The notes beneath the pieces are model-generated. The model worked only from the letters and a program-made list of their open reading frames with translations, was not told the origin of the DNA and made no database searches. The position numbers and the translations under genes are program-made. A stretch of 64,000 nt of DNA from an uncultured Lactobacillus sp. (lineage in GTDB: Bacteria > Bacillota > Bacilli > Lactobacillales > Lactobacillaceae), in the NCBI GenBank assembly GCA_905204935.1, contig CAJLBJ010000002.1:39379-103378 (forward strand), read 5' to 3'. Below, piece after piece: positions 35,055-44,536 of this stretch (positions are counted from its first letter, which is position 1; every line of letters starts with the position of its first letter).

Positions 35055-35843
35055 ATGATTACAATTAAATCAGCACGAGAAATTGAAGAAATGGCTAAAT
35101 CAGGAGCAATCCTTGCGGGATTTCATCGCGGATTGCGTGATTTGATTAAACCAGGAATTTCGAGTTGGAAAATTGAAGAATTTGCTTTGGATTATTATAA
35201 AAAACATGATGCCATTCCTGAACAAATCGGATTTGAAGGCTATAAATATGCAACATGTGTCAGCGTCAATGATGAAATTTGTCATGGATTTCCACGTAAA
35301 AACTTAATTTTAAAAGACGGTGATTTAGTTAAAGTCGATACAGTAGTGAATTATCATGGTGCGATGAGTGATTCATGCTGGAGTTATGTTGTTGGTAAAT
35401 CTACACCTGAATTGGATCGTTTGATGGAAGTTACAAAAAAAGCTTTATATCTAGGAATCGATCAGGCTAAGGTAGGAAATCGTATCGGGGATATCGGTGC
35501 TGCAATTCAACATTTTGTTGAAGATGAAAACGGCTTTGGTGATGTGCGCGAATTTATTGGTCATGGTATTGGGCCGACAATGCACGAAAGTCCTAATGTA
35601 CCGCATTATGGAGAAGCAGGAAAAGGCTTGCGGTTGCGTGAAGGAATGACGATTACAATCGAACCGATGGTTAACATGGGAAGCTGGGAAGCTGAAATGG
35701 ATGATCCAAACGGCTGGACAGCACGAACAATGGATGGTAGTGTTTCTTGTCAATTTGAACATACTATTGCAATTACGAAAGATGGTCCTAAGATTTTAAC
35801 GTCACAAGATCCCGAATTCGATGCTAAATATTTACTTAAATAA
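35055..35843 (+). CDS. map: Methionine aminopeptidase, type I
   Basis: 262 residues. The pita-bread fold metal ligands are recognisable: Asp in VKVDTVV, Asp in GAMSDSCW, His in FIGHGIGPTMHESP, Glu in ITIEPMV and Glu in CQFEHTIAIT. It removes the initiator methionine from nascent proteins in the cytoplasm. TTGGAGG precedes the ATG, and the promoter is a good sigma-A type. It diverges from flavodoxin and is followed by galU after a 160-nt gap that contains galU's own promoter. Confidence 0.96.
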   Translation: MITIKSAREIEEMAKSGAILAGFHRGLRDLIKPGISSWKIEEFALDYYKKHDAIPEQIGFEGYKYATCVSVNDEICHGFPRKNLILKDGDLVKVDTVVNYHGAMSDSCWSYVVGKSTPELDRLMEVTKKALYLGIDQAKVGNRIGDIGAAIQHFVEDENGFGDVREFIGHGIGPTMHESPNVPHYGEAGKGLRLREGMTITIEPMVNMGSWEAEMDDPNGWTARTMDGSVSCQFEHTIAITKDGPKILTSQDPEFDAKYLLK

Positions 35844-35903
35844 GTAAATCCAAAAAATGTTTTACTGATTTTTAAGTAAACACTTATAATTTTATTCAAA
35901 TCC

Positions 35904-35931
35904 TTGTAATTATTTTGGATATTGATATAAT
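35904..35931 (+). promoter_or_regulatory. galU promoter
   Basis: TTGTAA (35904-35909), 16-nt spacer, TATAAT (35926-35931) with an extended TG. The leader carries a small inverted repeat AAACGG (35955-35960) / CCGTTT (35980-35985) ending 5 nt before the GGAG site, which may influence translation. Confidence 0.7.
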
Positions 35932-36003
35932 ATCTATTATAGAACCAAAAGTTTAAACGGTCTCATTATTAAGTGTTAGCCGTTTTAAAAGGAGATAACA
36001 TAA

Positions 36004-36888
36004 ATGAAAGTAAGAAAAGCAGTCATTCCAGCTGCCGGTTTAGGAACACGTTTCTTACCTGCAACAAAAGCTTTAGCAAAAGAAATGTTACCAATTATTG
36101 ATAAACCAACAATTCAATATATTGTTGAAGAAGCTAAGAAATCAGGAATTGAAGATATTTTAGTTGTTACTGGTAAAGGTAAGCGTCCTATCGAAGATCA
36201 TTTTGATTCTGTGCCTGAATTGGAACAAAACCTTAAAGAAAAAGGCAAAACAGATTTATTGCGTTTAGTTGAACAAACAACAGATATCAATTTATATTTT
36301 ATTCGTCAATCTCATCCACGTGGTTTAGGGGATGCAGTTTTGATGGCTAAAGACTTTGTTGGCAACGAACCATTTGTCGTAATGTTAGGCGATGATATCA
36401 TGGAAGATAAGGTGCCTTTGACAAAACAATTAATGGATCGTTATGAAGCAACACATGCCTCAACTTTGGCTGTTATGAAAGTTCCACATGATGAAGTTAA
36501 CAAATATGGAATTATCGAACCAACAACGCAACCACAACCTGGTTTATATGATGTTAAAAAATTTGTTGAAAAACCAGATGTTGATAAAGCGCCATCTGAT
36601 TTAGCTATTATCGGTCGTTATTTATTAACACCTGAAATCTTTAGCATGTTAGAAACGCAAAAACCAGGTGCAGGTAACGAAATTCAATTAACAGATGCAA
36701 TCGATCGTTTGAATAAAATTCAACGTGTGTTTGCGCATGAATTTAAGGGTGAACGTTATGATGTCGGTTATAAATTTGGCTATCTTAAGACATCAATTCA
36801 ATTTGGTTTACGTCATCCAGAAGTTAAAGATGAACTTGAAGCTTATATCAAAGAATTAGCTAATAGTTTTGAAAAAACTAAAAAATAA
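36004..36888 (+). CDS. galU: UTP-glucose-1-phosphate uridylyltransferase
   Basis: 294 residues. The nucleotide-binding signature [20 protein letters not shown] is at residues 10-29, and VEKP near 190 and the NEIQLTDAI segment near 230 complete the family pattern. It makes UDP-glucose from UTP and glucose-1-phosphate, the donor for glycolipid anchor synthesis by the glycosyltransferases at 56.8-59 kb and for polysaccharides. GGAG precedes the ATG. A conserved-type terminator hairpin lies 67 nt downstream. Confidence 0.96.
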   Translation: MKVRKAVIPAAGLGTRFLPATKALAKEMLPIIDKPTIQYIVEEAKKSGIEDILVVTGKGKRPIEDHFDSVPELEQNLKEKGKTDLLRLVEQTTDINLYFIRQSHPRGLGDAVLMAKDFVGNEPFVVMLGDDIMEDKVPLTKQLMDRYEATHASTLAVMKVPHDEVNKYGIIEPTTQPQPGLYDVKKFVEKPDVDKAPSDLAIIGRYLLTPEIFSMLETQKPGAGNEIQLTDAIDRLNKIQRVFAHEFKGERYDVGYKFGYLKTSIQFGLRHPEVKDELEAYIKELANSFEKTKK

Positions 36889-36954
36889 TGACTAAAGAAA
36901 GCCTCTTTGTCATTATCAGCTTAATAAAGTAGGCACTAAAGGTTAAAGTTTTTG

Positions 36955-36994
36955 AGCTCTCTTTACTGGTTTTTCCAGTGAAGAGGGCTTTTTT
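36955..36994 (+). terminator. Terminator after galU, dispersed-repeat type
   Basis: Arms AGCTCTCTTTACTGG and CCAGTGAAGAGGGCT pair over 15 bp, with two G-T pairs, followed by TTTTTTG. Nearly identical hairpins occur after ptsI (56498) and ltaS (62755). Confidence 0.92.
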
Positions 36995-37157
36995 GTTGTT
37001 ATATACTAACCCTAAAATTTAATAACTTAGGTGAAGTATGTTAGAATAATGAAGAATTATAATTTTCAATTATTACAGATAGTAGCGGGAAGACTTGAAA
37101 AAAATCTAGTTCTTGCTTATAGTAGAAAGGTTGATTTAGAATGGGAGGTGGAAATTT

Positions 37158-38039
37158 TTGAAAAAGCTAGTGCGCTTTGATTTAAAAAAATTTTGGCAGC
37201 TATTAACGAAAATTTTTATACAAGGTAATATTAGTAGCGCAGCAACCGTAATTGCTTATTATTCATTGTTAGCTATTTTTCCAATGATTATTTTTATTGG
37301 TAATATTTTACCGTTGCTAGATATTAAAAGCTCAACGGTCATGCCTTATTTAGCAGTCGCATTGCCTAAAGCTATTTACAAATTATTGGGTCCAACAATT
37401 AAAAGCTTTTTAGATAGTGGATCAGGCAGCCTAGCTTCGATTTCAGGGGTGTTGACGATTTGGGCGGCTAGTCGTGGAATTAATGCAGCCAAAAGATCAT
37501 TTAACTTTGCATATGGTGTTGCACAAAATCAAAGTGCCATCTTAACGAGGGTGTTATCGTTTGTTTTAACAATTTGTTTTGGCGCACTCGTAGGTATCTT
37601 ATTGTTGGTCTTTAGTTTTGGCCAGATGATTTTAGAATATCTAATGCCATTGTTTAATATTTCTAACGAGTGGCTACATTGGTTTACACGATATAAATGG
37701 CCAACAACCTTTATTGTGATTTTTATAGTTATTAGTATCAGCTATTATATTTTACCTAATGCTAAATTACATTGGCGCCTAGTTTGGCCAGGTGCATTAT
37801 TAGCTACACTTGGATGGATGATCTTAACACAAGGCTTTTCATTATACGTTAGTTACTTTGCCCGCTCAGTATTGGGGTATGGAGCTTTGGGGACATTTAT
37901 TGTATTATTGTTGTGGTTACATTTTTCAAGTTGGGTAACCATGATTGGGGCTGTATTTAATGCAACTTTGGAATATTATATGTACGGTAAAATTGAAGCC
38001 AAAACACTTGGTATAAAAAAATTATTACAAAAAAACTAG
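37158..38039 (+). CDS. YihY/BrkB-family membrane protein
   Basis: 293 residues starting with TTG, preceded by GGGAGGTGG. Six membrane helices are visible, and the N-terminal region SSAATVIAYYSLLAIFPMII matches the conserved YihY/virulence factor BrkB motif. The PNAKLHWRLVWPGALLATLGW segment before helix 5 is another landmark. Function in Gram-positive bacteria is unknown; the family was once misassigned as ribonuclease BN. It converges with recX across a shared terminator. Confidence 0.88.
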   Translation: MKKLVRFDLKKFWQLLTKIFIQGNISSAATVIAYYSLLAIFPMIIFIGNILPLLDIKSSTVMPYLAVALPKAIYKLLGPTIKSFLDSGSGSLASISGVLTIWAASRGINAAKRSFNFAYGVAQNQSAILTRVLSFVLTICFGALVGILLLVFSFGQMILEYLMPLFNISNEWLHWFTRYKWPTTFIVIFIVISISYYILPNAKLHWRLVWPGALLATLGWMILTQGFSLYVSYFARSVLGYGALGTFIVLLLWLHFSSWVTMIGAVFNATLEYYMYGKIEAKTLGIKKLLQKN

Positions 38040-38107
38040 TAAAAAGAGTTTTAGTTTTCAAAGTAATCCTAAACAACTTTGAAGAACACTCTATTTACTA
38101 GTTTTTT
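38031..38107. terminator. Bidirectional terminator between the yihY-like gene and recX
   Basis: Outer arms AAAAACTAGTAAA (38032-38044) and TTTACTAGTTTTT (38095-38107), with an inner AGAGT/ACTCT pair, flanked by A and T runs. Confidence 0.85.
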
Positions 38108-38903
38108 AATTTTCAGTTGAAATAGTATTTAAAACTTGTTCAATATCACTTAGATCAAAGCCTTTACGATATAAAAATTGTTTAGTCTTTTGCAATCGTT
38201 GATAACCATCGTAACGTTGATTTTTATTCCAGGCTTTTAATGCTTGTTTTTTCAATAATTCCAGTTGTTCTGATGGATCGACTTGAATCTGATGTTGTGC
38301 AAGAAGTGAATCGATTAAACTTGAATTAAATCCTTTGACTAAAAGAGATTGTTTAACTTTTTGCTTTTGACGTAAAGCTGATTCATTTTGATATTTGCGC
38401 ATTAATTTTGGAATTAGGTGGGTAAGATTTTGCTGTTGTTGTTCGAGTGGAAATTCAGTTAAAGCTTTATCAATTAAGTTTTCGCCAATTCCTTTTTGAC
38501 GTAAGAGATTGCGAATCACTTTAGGCCCCTTATCGCTAGTTTTAGCCATTGTCCTTACAAAACTTTGTGCGTATTGTAAATCATCAATTAAGCGATTAGC
38601 TTGTAATTTTTGTAGAACTTGTTTTAGGGTAATTTCAGTTGAGTTTTTTTGTTTTAAATAAGTTTCAATTTCAGCTTGGCTGCGTAATTGATAAGATAAG
38701 TACCCCAAAGCTTGTTGATATAGAAAATCGACTTCTTTAGCTGCAGTAATTTCACTTAAAACCTCTTTAGTCAGTTCTTGACCTTTATGAAGATTAAAAG
38801 CGATTAAGACTTCTTCACTGACACTAAAACTATATTGACCATCTAGAAAAATATTAAAATAACCCGCTTTTTTTTGCGTTGAAATTTTAGTAATAATTGC
38901 CAT
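38106..38903 (-). CDS. recX: Regulatory protein RecX
   Basis: 265 residues, the length of the longer lactobacillus form. Three-helix repeats with the RecX pattern are visible: LGYLSYQLRSQAEIETYLKQK (about 65-85), LIDDLQYAQSFVRTM (about 105-120) and RQKGIGENLIDKAL (about 135-150). RecX modulates RecA filament assembly. It diverges from the methyltransferase gene at 39012; no recA lies nearby. CTGGAGG precedes the ATG. Confidence 0.92.
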   Translation of the reverse strand: MAIITKISTQKKAGYFNIFLDGQYSFSVSEEVLIAFNLHKGQELTKEVLSEITAAKEVDFLYQQALGYLSYQLRSQAEIETYLKQKNSTEITLKQVLQKLQANRLIDDLQYAQSFVRTMAKTSDKGPKVIRNLLRQKGIGENLIDKALTEFPLEQQQQNLTHLIPKLMRKYQNESALRQKQKVKQSLLVKGFNSSLIDSLLAQHQIQVDPSEQLELLKKQALKAWNKNQRYDGYQRLQKTKQFLYRKGFDLSDIEQVLNTISTEN

Positions 38904-39011
38904 TTAATGCCTCCAGCAAACTAACTTTAAATTAATTATAATCTTTTTACATAAGATTTGCGAATGAAGATGGTATAATCGAACTAAGATTTAGATTTAA
39001 GGAGAGTATTT

Positions 39012-40415
39012 GTGAATAAAAAAGAAACCTCTAAAAACCAGCCTCTGTTAAAGATAGGGCAACGTTTTTATTTAACAATCAAGCGTTTAGGAATCAATGG
39101 TGAAGGAATTGGATATTATAAAAAGAAGATTGTTTTTGTTCCAAATGCTTTACCTGATGAAGTAATTGTGGCTCAATTGACCCAAATTAAGCCTAAATAT
39201 CTTGAGGCTAAAATTCGTCAAATTAAACAAAAAAGTCCTTATCGTGTGAAGCCTAAAGATGCTTATGATGTGGGAGGAATTGAATTAGCGCATTTAGCGT
39301 ATGGTAAGCAATTAGAATTTAAACGAGATATAATTATACAGGCGCTTGAAAAATTTAAACCACAAGGATATCAAAAATATTTAGTTAAAGAAACCTTAGG
39401 AATGGATAATCCATACGAGTATCGCAATAAGGCACAATTTCAAGTGCAAAAAAATCAAGATGGTCAAGTTATTGCGGGATTATATAAACCAAATAGTCAT
39501 ATTTTAGTTGATTTACCGACTTTTTGCACCCAACGACCATTGACAATGAAAATCATGCGAACCTTATGTCAAATCTTAACAGAACTTGATTATTCAATTT
39601 ATAACGAAAAAAAACATCAAGGCTGTTTAAAAACAATTGTTGTCCGTGAATCATTGGCTAAACATAATGCGCAAGTTGTTTTTGTTACTAAAGATGTAAC
39701 ACTTCCTAAACAAAAACAATTACTACAAGCGATTGCACAACAGCTACCTGAGGTTGTTTCGGTTATGCAAAATATTAACCCAGCTAAAACATCATTGATT
39801 TGGGGCGAAGAAACGCGCTTGCTAGCTGGAAGTGATCATTTAGTGGAAACCTTAGGCGAAATTACATTTAAGTTATCAGCTCGAGCTTTCTTTCAGCTAA
39901 ATCCTCTTCAAACTAAAGTATTATATGATGAAGTCAAGCAAGCCTTGGATTTACAAGTAAGTGAAACTTTAGTTGATGCATATTGTGGTGTAGGAACGAT
40001 TGGACTTTATGTTGGACAAGAAGCTAAAAAAATTTTGGGGATGGATGTAATTGCTGAAGCTATTGCTGATGCTAAACAAAATGCAAGCCAAAATGGTATC
40101 ACTAATGCACATTATGAAACAGGAACAGCAGAAGAAATATTGCCTAAATGGAATAAGCAAGGTTTTATTTCTGATGCCTTAATTGTTGATCCACCGCGAA
40201 CTGGGCTGGATGATAAGCTTTTGAAGACCATTTTGCAATATCCACCTAAAAAATTGGTCTATGTTTCATGTAATGCTTCGACACTGGCACGTGATTTGGT
40301 GGAATTAACTAAAAAATACCGTGTCAAATATTTACAGCCAATTGATATGTTTCCACAAACGGCTCGAACCGAATGTGTAGTAAAACTGGAATATCAAGGT
40401 GTTTTAAGCAAATAA
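39012..40415 (+). CDS. rlmD: 23S rRNA (uracil-C5)-methyltransferase, RlmCD/RumA type
   Basis: 467 residues from a GTG preceded by AAGGAGAG. An N-terminal TRAM domain (about 15-70) is followed by a central region and a SAM-binding catalytic domain. The latter carries VDAYCGVGTIGLY (motif I), DPPRTGLD, and the catalytic cysteine in VSCNASTLARDL, ending with the QTARTECV signature of uracil-C5 methyltransferases. It modifies 23S rRNA uridines; Gram-positive enzymes of this type may modify two positions. No Fe-S cysteine cluster of the E. coli RumA kind is evident after the TRAM domain. Confidence 0.92.
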   Translation: MNKKETSKNQPLLKIGQRFYLTIKRLGINGEGIGYYKKKIVFVPNALPDEVIVAQLTQIKPKYLEAKIRQIKQKSPYRVKPKDAYDVGGIELAHLAYGKQLEFKRDIIIQALEKFKPQGYQKYLVKETLGMDNPYEYRNKAQFQVQKNQDGQVIAGLYKPNSHILVDLPTFCTQRPLTMKIMRTLCQILTELDYSIYNEKKHQGCLKTIVVRESLAKHNAQVVFVTKDVTLPKQKQLLQAIAQQLPEVVSVMQNINPAKTSLIWGEETRLLAGSDHLVETLGEITFKLSARAFFQLNPLQTKVLYDEVKQALDLQVSETLVDAYCGVGTIGLYVGQEAKKILGMDVIAEAIADAKQNASQNGITNAHYETGTAEEILPKWNKQGFISDALIVDPPRTGLDDKLLKTILQYPPKKLVYVSCNASTLARDLVELTKKYRVKYLQPIDMFPQTARTECVVKLEYQGVLSK

Positions 40416-40523
40416 TTGGGATTTTTGAATGAAATGATGATATGATGAGCTAAATCGTAATTAGTGCAAAATAGATATAGTGCTAAAAAAGATTAATAAA
40501 ATTTAGGAATTGACTCTTTTTTT

Positions 40524-40589
40524 TGGTATAATAACATTGAATATCGGTGTAGCGCACACCTGTGTTTATATCAAACAGGGGGTGGTCAT
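40524..40589 (+). promoter_or_regulatory. Promoter and structured leader of the Ntdp-like gene
   Basis: Extended -10 TGGTATAAT (40524-40532). The short leader holds a hairpin GGTGT/ACACC (40546-40560) and a second pairing CCTGT (40559-40563) with ACAGG (40575-40579), which abuts the GGGGGTGG ribosome-binding site. The two share bases 40559-40560 and so cannot both extend fully. Confidence 0.5.
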
Positions 40590-41135
40590 ATGCGTCATTC
40601 GAATGGACCAAGAGAAGGCGAATTTATCACCATGAAAAGTTATAAACACGACGGCAGTTTACATCGAACGTGGCGAGACACGATGGTGTTGAAGACTAGC
40701 GAAAATTCGCTGATTGGATGTAACGACCATACTTTAGTGACTGAAGCTGATGGTCGACGGTGGATTACACGCGAACCAGCATTAGTGTATTTTCACAAGC
40801 ACTACTGGTTTAACATCGTGACAATGATCCGCGAAAATGGAGTTTCTTATTATTGTAATTTAGCTTCACCGGCTATATTGGATAAAGAAGCTTTGAAATA
40901 TATAGATTACGACTTGGATGTGAAGGTCTTTCCAAACGGTGAAAAAAAATTACTAGATGTGGACGAATATGAAGAGCACGGTAAACAGTGGAGTTATTCG
41001 CTGGAGATCGATAAAATCTTGAAATATAATGTTCGTGTTTTAGTTGATTGGATTGAACATGAGAAAGGTCCGTTTTCCAAAGAATATGTCGAAATCTGGT
41101 ATAACCGCTATTTAGAATTGTCGCGTCGACAGTAA
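40590..41135 (+). CDS. Nucleoside tri-/diphosphate phosphatase, DUF402 (Ntdp) family
   Basis: 181 residues. DUF402 signature segments: [39 protein letters not shown] and [31 protein letters not shown] spread over residues 15-110. The last contains the Tyr-Asp-Asp metal and nucleotide contacts of Staphylococcus aureus Ntdp. That enzyme hydrolyses nucleoside tri- and diphosphates. The ATG at 40590 has a strong GGGGGTGG site, and the N-terminus aligns with the staphylococcal protein, so it is preferred over the internal ATG at 40632. Monocistronic in appearance. Confidence 0.9.
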   Translation: MRHSNGPREGEFITMKSYKHDGSLHRTWRDTMVLKTSENSLIGCNDHTLVTEADGRRWITREPALVYFHKHYWFNIVTMIRENGVSYYCNLASPAILDKEALKYIDYDLDVKVFPNGEKKLLDVDEYEEHGKQWSYSLEIDKILKYNVRVLVDWIEHEKGPFSKEYVEIWYNRYLELSRRQ

Positions 41136-41241
41136 ATTACCGGTTTATAACGAACTGATCCTGTAGTGACGGTAATTGATTAGTGATTATTGTCATTGCG
41201 GGATATTTATTTATTTTGGGTGGATTAGGGAGGAAATTAAC

Positions 41242-42372
41242 ATGTTTTTTACACACGATAAAAAACGACGATTGATGTATTGGTCATTAGAACTATTAAT
41301 CGTAGCAGTTTTAATCTGGGTATGCACTAAGATTAACTTTGTATTTGAACCGATTTGGACCTTTTTTTCAACTTTATTTGCGCCGTTTTTAGTAGCTGGC
41401 TTTTTATTTTATCTGCTAAATCCTGTGGTTGGCTTTTTGAGTAAAATTAAGTATAAAAAATTTAGTATTTCTAGAAATTTAGCAATTGCTATAGTTTTTA
41501 TCTTGTTATTTGCAGTAGTTGGAGTAGCGATTTCGGTTTTTGTACCAAGTATAATCACGCAAGTTCAAGAATTAGTCAAAGGCATTCCTAAGTATGTTAA
41601 AGATGTCCAAGAATTTGTTGCTTCACTTTCTAAACAAAAACAACCAAGTTGGATAGCTCAATTAGACGTGCAAAGTTATGTAAAACAATTTGAAAATACA
41701 GTTTTAGGTATGGTCAAAGGTTTTATGTTTTCTTTAACAAACAGCATTGGTTCAGTTATTAGTACTTTGACTAGTGTGACAGTGACGATTATCACAGCTC
41801 CATTTATTTTGTTTTATATGTTGAAAGATGGCGAAAAGCTATTACCAGCGCTTAAAAGTTGGTTGCCAGTTAAGCGAATTGATCGTGTAGAAAGTTTGTT
41901 ATTACAAATGAGTTACACCATTTCACGCTATATTGCTGGTCAAGCCTTTGAATGTTTCTTTGTAGGAACTTGTTCAGCGATTGGATATAGTTTAGTTGGA
42001 GTACCATATGCTTTATTGATAGGCTTGTTTGCAGGAATTACTAACATGATACCTTACCTTGGACCGTATATTGGCTTAATTCCAGCCTTATTTTTAGCAT
42101 TTTCGATGTCATTAAAGACGGTTATTTTAGTTTGTGTTGTATGTTTAGTTGTACAACAAATTGATGGTAATTTGATTTATCCAAATGTGATCGGAAAGTC
42201 TTTAGATATTCATCCCCTGACAATTATTATTATTTTATTAGTAGCTGGTAATTTAGCCGGTTTATTAGGTATGATTTTAGGTGTACCGTTGTATGCTTTG
42301 GTTAAAGTTTTAGTCAAGTTTTGCTTCGATGTGATTAAAGTTGATTCTGAGGCGCATGAAAATCAAGAATAA
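41242..42372 (+). CDS. AI-2E family transporter (PerM/YdiK type)
   Basis: 376 residues from ATG 41242, with GGGAGG 8 nt upstream; the frame is open earlier without a ribosome-binding site. About eight membrane helices. The central IGLFAGITNMIPYLGPYIGLIP and the later QQIDGNLIYPNVIGKSLDIHPL (residues about 285-345 overall) are the conserved core of the family. Members export small molecules or act as sodium/proton antiporters; autoinducer-2 export is only one reported role, and the substrate here is unknown. It precedes a sugar-transferase gene by 19 nt. Confidence 0.88.
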   Translation: MFFTHDKKRRLMYWSLELLIVAVLIWVCTKINFVFEPIWTFFSTLFAPFLVAGFLFYLLNPVVGFLSKIKYKKFSISRNLAIAIVFILLFAVVGVAISVFVPSIITQVQELVKGIPKYVKDVQEFVASLSKQKQPSWIAQLDVQSYVKQFENTVLGMVKGFMFSLTNSIGSVISTLTSVTVTIITAPFILFYMLKDGEKLLPALKSWLPVKRIDRVESLLLQMSYTISRYIAGQAFECFFVGTCSAIGYSLVGVPYALLIGLFAGITNMIPYLGPYIGLIPALFLAFSMSLKTVILVCVVCLVVQQIDGNLIYPNVIGKSLDIHPLTIIIILLVAGNLAGLLGMILGVPLYALVKVLVKFCFDVIKVDSEAHENQE

Positions 42373-42391
42373 ACAAATTGAGGTGTAACTG

Positions 42392-43411
42392 GTGACAAAT
42401 AAGTATATTTTAACGTCGATTATTGATAAGAATAATAAAGATGCTGGCCCTAAGGCAAAACGTGATATCGACTTTTTTTTAAGCCAGGAAGGATATCAAA
42501 AACTGGATTTAAATTTACCGACTAAACGTATAGCAAAAATTAAATACGTTTTATTTAAGCTTAAGCGTGTTTTTAAAAAGCTAGAAATTGATGAAATTAT
42601 CATCCAGTATCCGATTTATTCAATGTTTTTGACGCAAAAAATCATCCAAGCAATTAGAAAATACAGTCATGGGAAAATTTATTTTATTGTACATGATATT
42701 GAAACCTTACGTGATCAAAAAGATAATGCTAAATTTATTCGTGACGAACGAGAACTTTTCAACAATGTTGATGGCTTAATTGTGCATAATCGCAGTATGA
42801 GACAATGGTGTCAAGATAACGGGATTAAGACACCTATGGTTGAATTAGGTTTATTTGATTATTTAAATGAACAAGATTTGCAAGAAAATGATGCTTATAA
42901 AGGCTCGTTTTGCTATGCGGGAAATCTCCAAAAGGCTGATTTTTTAACCAAACTTATCTTAGTAGATACAACTTGTGCGGTGTTTGGAAATAACCAAGCA
43001 TCAAGCTATCCTCGAAATGTCAACTATCAAGGAAGTTATTTGCCTGAAGAATTACCTAAGTATCTTAAACAAAATTTTGGCTTAGTTTGGGATGGCGATA
43101 GTTTGGAGACTTGTACAGGGATTTTTGGTGAGTATACAAAATATAATGCTCCACACAAAACTTCGCTTTATTTAAGTACTGCAATTCCAGTGATTGTTTG
43201 GCAAAAAGCAGCGGTGGCAGAATTTGTAAAAGAACAAAATGTCGGTATTGTTGTAAATAATTTGACAAACATTGAGGAAACTTTGCAACAAATCACGGCA
43301 AAACAATATCTTGAATTAAAACAAAATGCAATGAATGTAGCAGTAAAATTGCGTCAAGGTGCATTTATCAAGCAAGCTTTACACAAGCTTAAACAAAAGG
43401 TTGCTTGCTAG
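42392..43411 (+). CDS. Glycosyltransferase of the Gtf3 / galactofuranosyltransferase type
   Basis: 339 residues from a GTG preceded by GAGGTG. It has no membrane helices. The DEIIIQYPIYSMFL and KIYFIVHDIETLR segments and the C-terminal APHKTSLYLSTAIPVIVWQKAAVAEFV region (two halves of the donor site) match proteins annotated as Gtf3 or beta-1,6-galactofuranosyltransferase in lactobacilli and streptococci. It probably transfers a nucleotide-sugar-derived residue to a surface glycan or glycoprotein. No other glycan cluster genes adjoin it. Donor and acceptor are unknown. Confidence 0.72.
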   Translation: MTNKYILTSIIDKNNKDAGPKAKRDIDFFLSQEGYQKLDLNLPTKRIAKIKYVLFKLKRVFKKLEIDEIIIQYPIYSMFLTQKIIQAIRKYSHGKIYFIVHDIETLRDQKDNAKFIRDERELFNNVDGLIVHNRSMRQWCQDNGIKTPMVELGLFDYLNEQDLQENDAYKGSFCYAGNLQKADFLTKLILVDTTCAVFGNNQASSYPRNVNYQGSYLPEELPKYLKQNFGLVWDGDSLETCTGIFGEYTKYNAPHKTSLYLSTAIPVIVWQKAAVAEFVKEQNVGIVVNNLTNIEETLQQITAKQYLELKQNAMNVAVKLRQGAFIKQALHKLKQKVAC

Positions 43412-43470
43412 ATAAAATCTTTTGTGATATGTTGAAAATGTAAATAAATATAGATGAGGAAGCAAATAGT

Positions 43471-44487
43471 ATGACAGAAAAAATTGCAGTTTTAGGTGCT
43501 GGCTCATGGGGAAGTATCTTAGCAGGAGTCCTAGTTGAAAATGGCCATCAGGTTCATTTGTGGTCAAATATGCAAGAGCAAGCAGATGAAATCAATCAAA
43601 AACATACCAACGAGCATTATATACCAGGACATAAATATCCTGAAGCTTTGTATGCAACTACGGATTTGTTAGAAGCTGTCAAAGATGCTAGTGTTGTTTT
43701 GTATGTTGTTCCAACTAAGGTGATTCGCTTAGTTTCTAAGCAATTAGTCGAAGTTTTAGCTCAGTTAGATTCTAAACCATTATTAGTTCATGCAAGTAAA
43801 GGTTTGGAACTAGGAACGCATAAACGAATTTCAGAGGTTATTTTAGAAGAAGTTCCAGCAAAATATCATAGTGGTATGGTAGTGTTATCTGGTCCAAGTC
43901 ATGCTGAAGAAGTTGCGCGCAAAGATATTACCTTAATTACTGCAGCTAGTGAAGATTTAGCTGCAGCACGCAAGGTGCAAAGGTTATTCATGAACGATTA
44001 TTTGCGTATCTATACTAACGATGATGTAATCGGTGTTGAAATGGGAGCGTCCTTTAAAAACGTGATTGCGATTGGTGCAGGTGCGTTACATGGGTTAGGT
44101 TATGGTGATGATGCCAAAGCAGCTTTGATGACACGTGGATTAGCAGAAATTAGTCGTTTAGGGGTGGCTTTTGGAGCCAAGCCACTGACTTTTATTGGCC
44201 TTTCTGGAGTTGGAGATTTAATTGTAACTTGTACTAGTGTTCATTCTCGTAACTGGCGTTGTGGTGATCAATTAGGACAAGGAAAACCATTGAGTCAAGT
44301 TATTGAAGATATGGGAATGGTGATTGAAGGCATCAACACATGTAAAGCTGCTTATGAGTTAGCACAAGAAAAAAATATTGAAATGCCAATTGTTGAAGCT
44401 ATTTACAATGTTTTATACAAAGATGCCAACGTCAGTCAAGAGATTGCTTGTTTAATGCATCGTGAAGGTAAGGCTGAAGGTAATTAA
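43471..44487 (+). CDS. gpsA: Glycerol-3-phosphate dehydrogenase [NAD(P)+]
   Basis: 338 residues. The NAD(P) motif GAGSWGS is at residues 8-14; KNVIAIGAGALHGLGYGDDAKAAL around 195-218 carries the catalytic Lys, and SRNWRCG near 255 the substrate-binding Arg-Asn. It reduces dihydroxyacetone phosphate to sn-glycerol-3-phosphate for phospholipids and, through phosphatidylglycerol, for LTA chains made by LtaS. GAGGAAG precedes the ATG. It converges with a GtrA gene across a shared terminator. Confidence 0.96.
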   Translation: MTEKIAVLGAGSWGSILAGVLVENGHQVHLWSNMQEQADEINQKHTNEHYIPGHKYPEALYATTDLLEAVKDASVVLYVVPTKVIRLVSKQLVEVLAQLDSKPLLVHASKGLELGTHKRISEVILEEVPAKYHSGMVVLSGPSHAEEVARKDITLITAASEDLAAARKVQRLFMNDYLRIYTNDDVIGVEMGASFKNVIAIGAGALHGLGYGDDAKAALMTRGLAEISRLGVAFGAKPLTFIGLSGVGDLIVTCTSVHSRNWRCGDQLGQGKPLSQVIEDMGMVIEGINTCKAAYELAQEKNIEMPIVEAIYNVLYKDANVSQEIACLMHREGKAEGN

Positions 44488-44536
44488 AAATAAAGTCGAA
44501 AGACCATTTATATAGGTTTTTCGACTTTATTTTTTA
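44486..44536. terminator. Bidirectional terminator between gpsA and GtrA gene
   Basis: AAATAAAGTCGAAAGACC / GGTTTTTCGACTTTATTT arms, one mismatch, with A and T runs outside. It overlaps the GtrA stop codon. Confidence 0.9.

Noticed and set aside
35829..35850. Palindrome ATTTACTT/AAGTAAAT at the map stop codon as a terminator
   Set aside because: Weak A/T stem with no T-run; not enough for a Rho-independent terminator.
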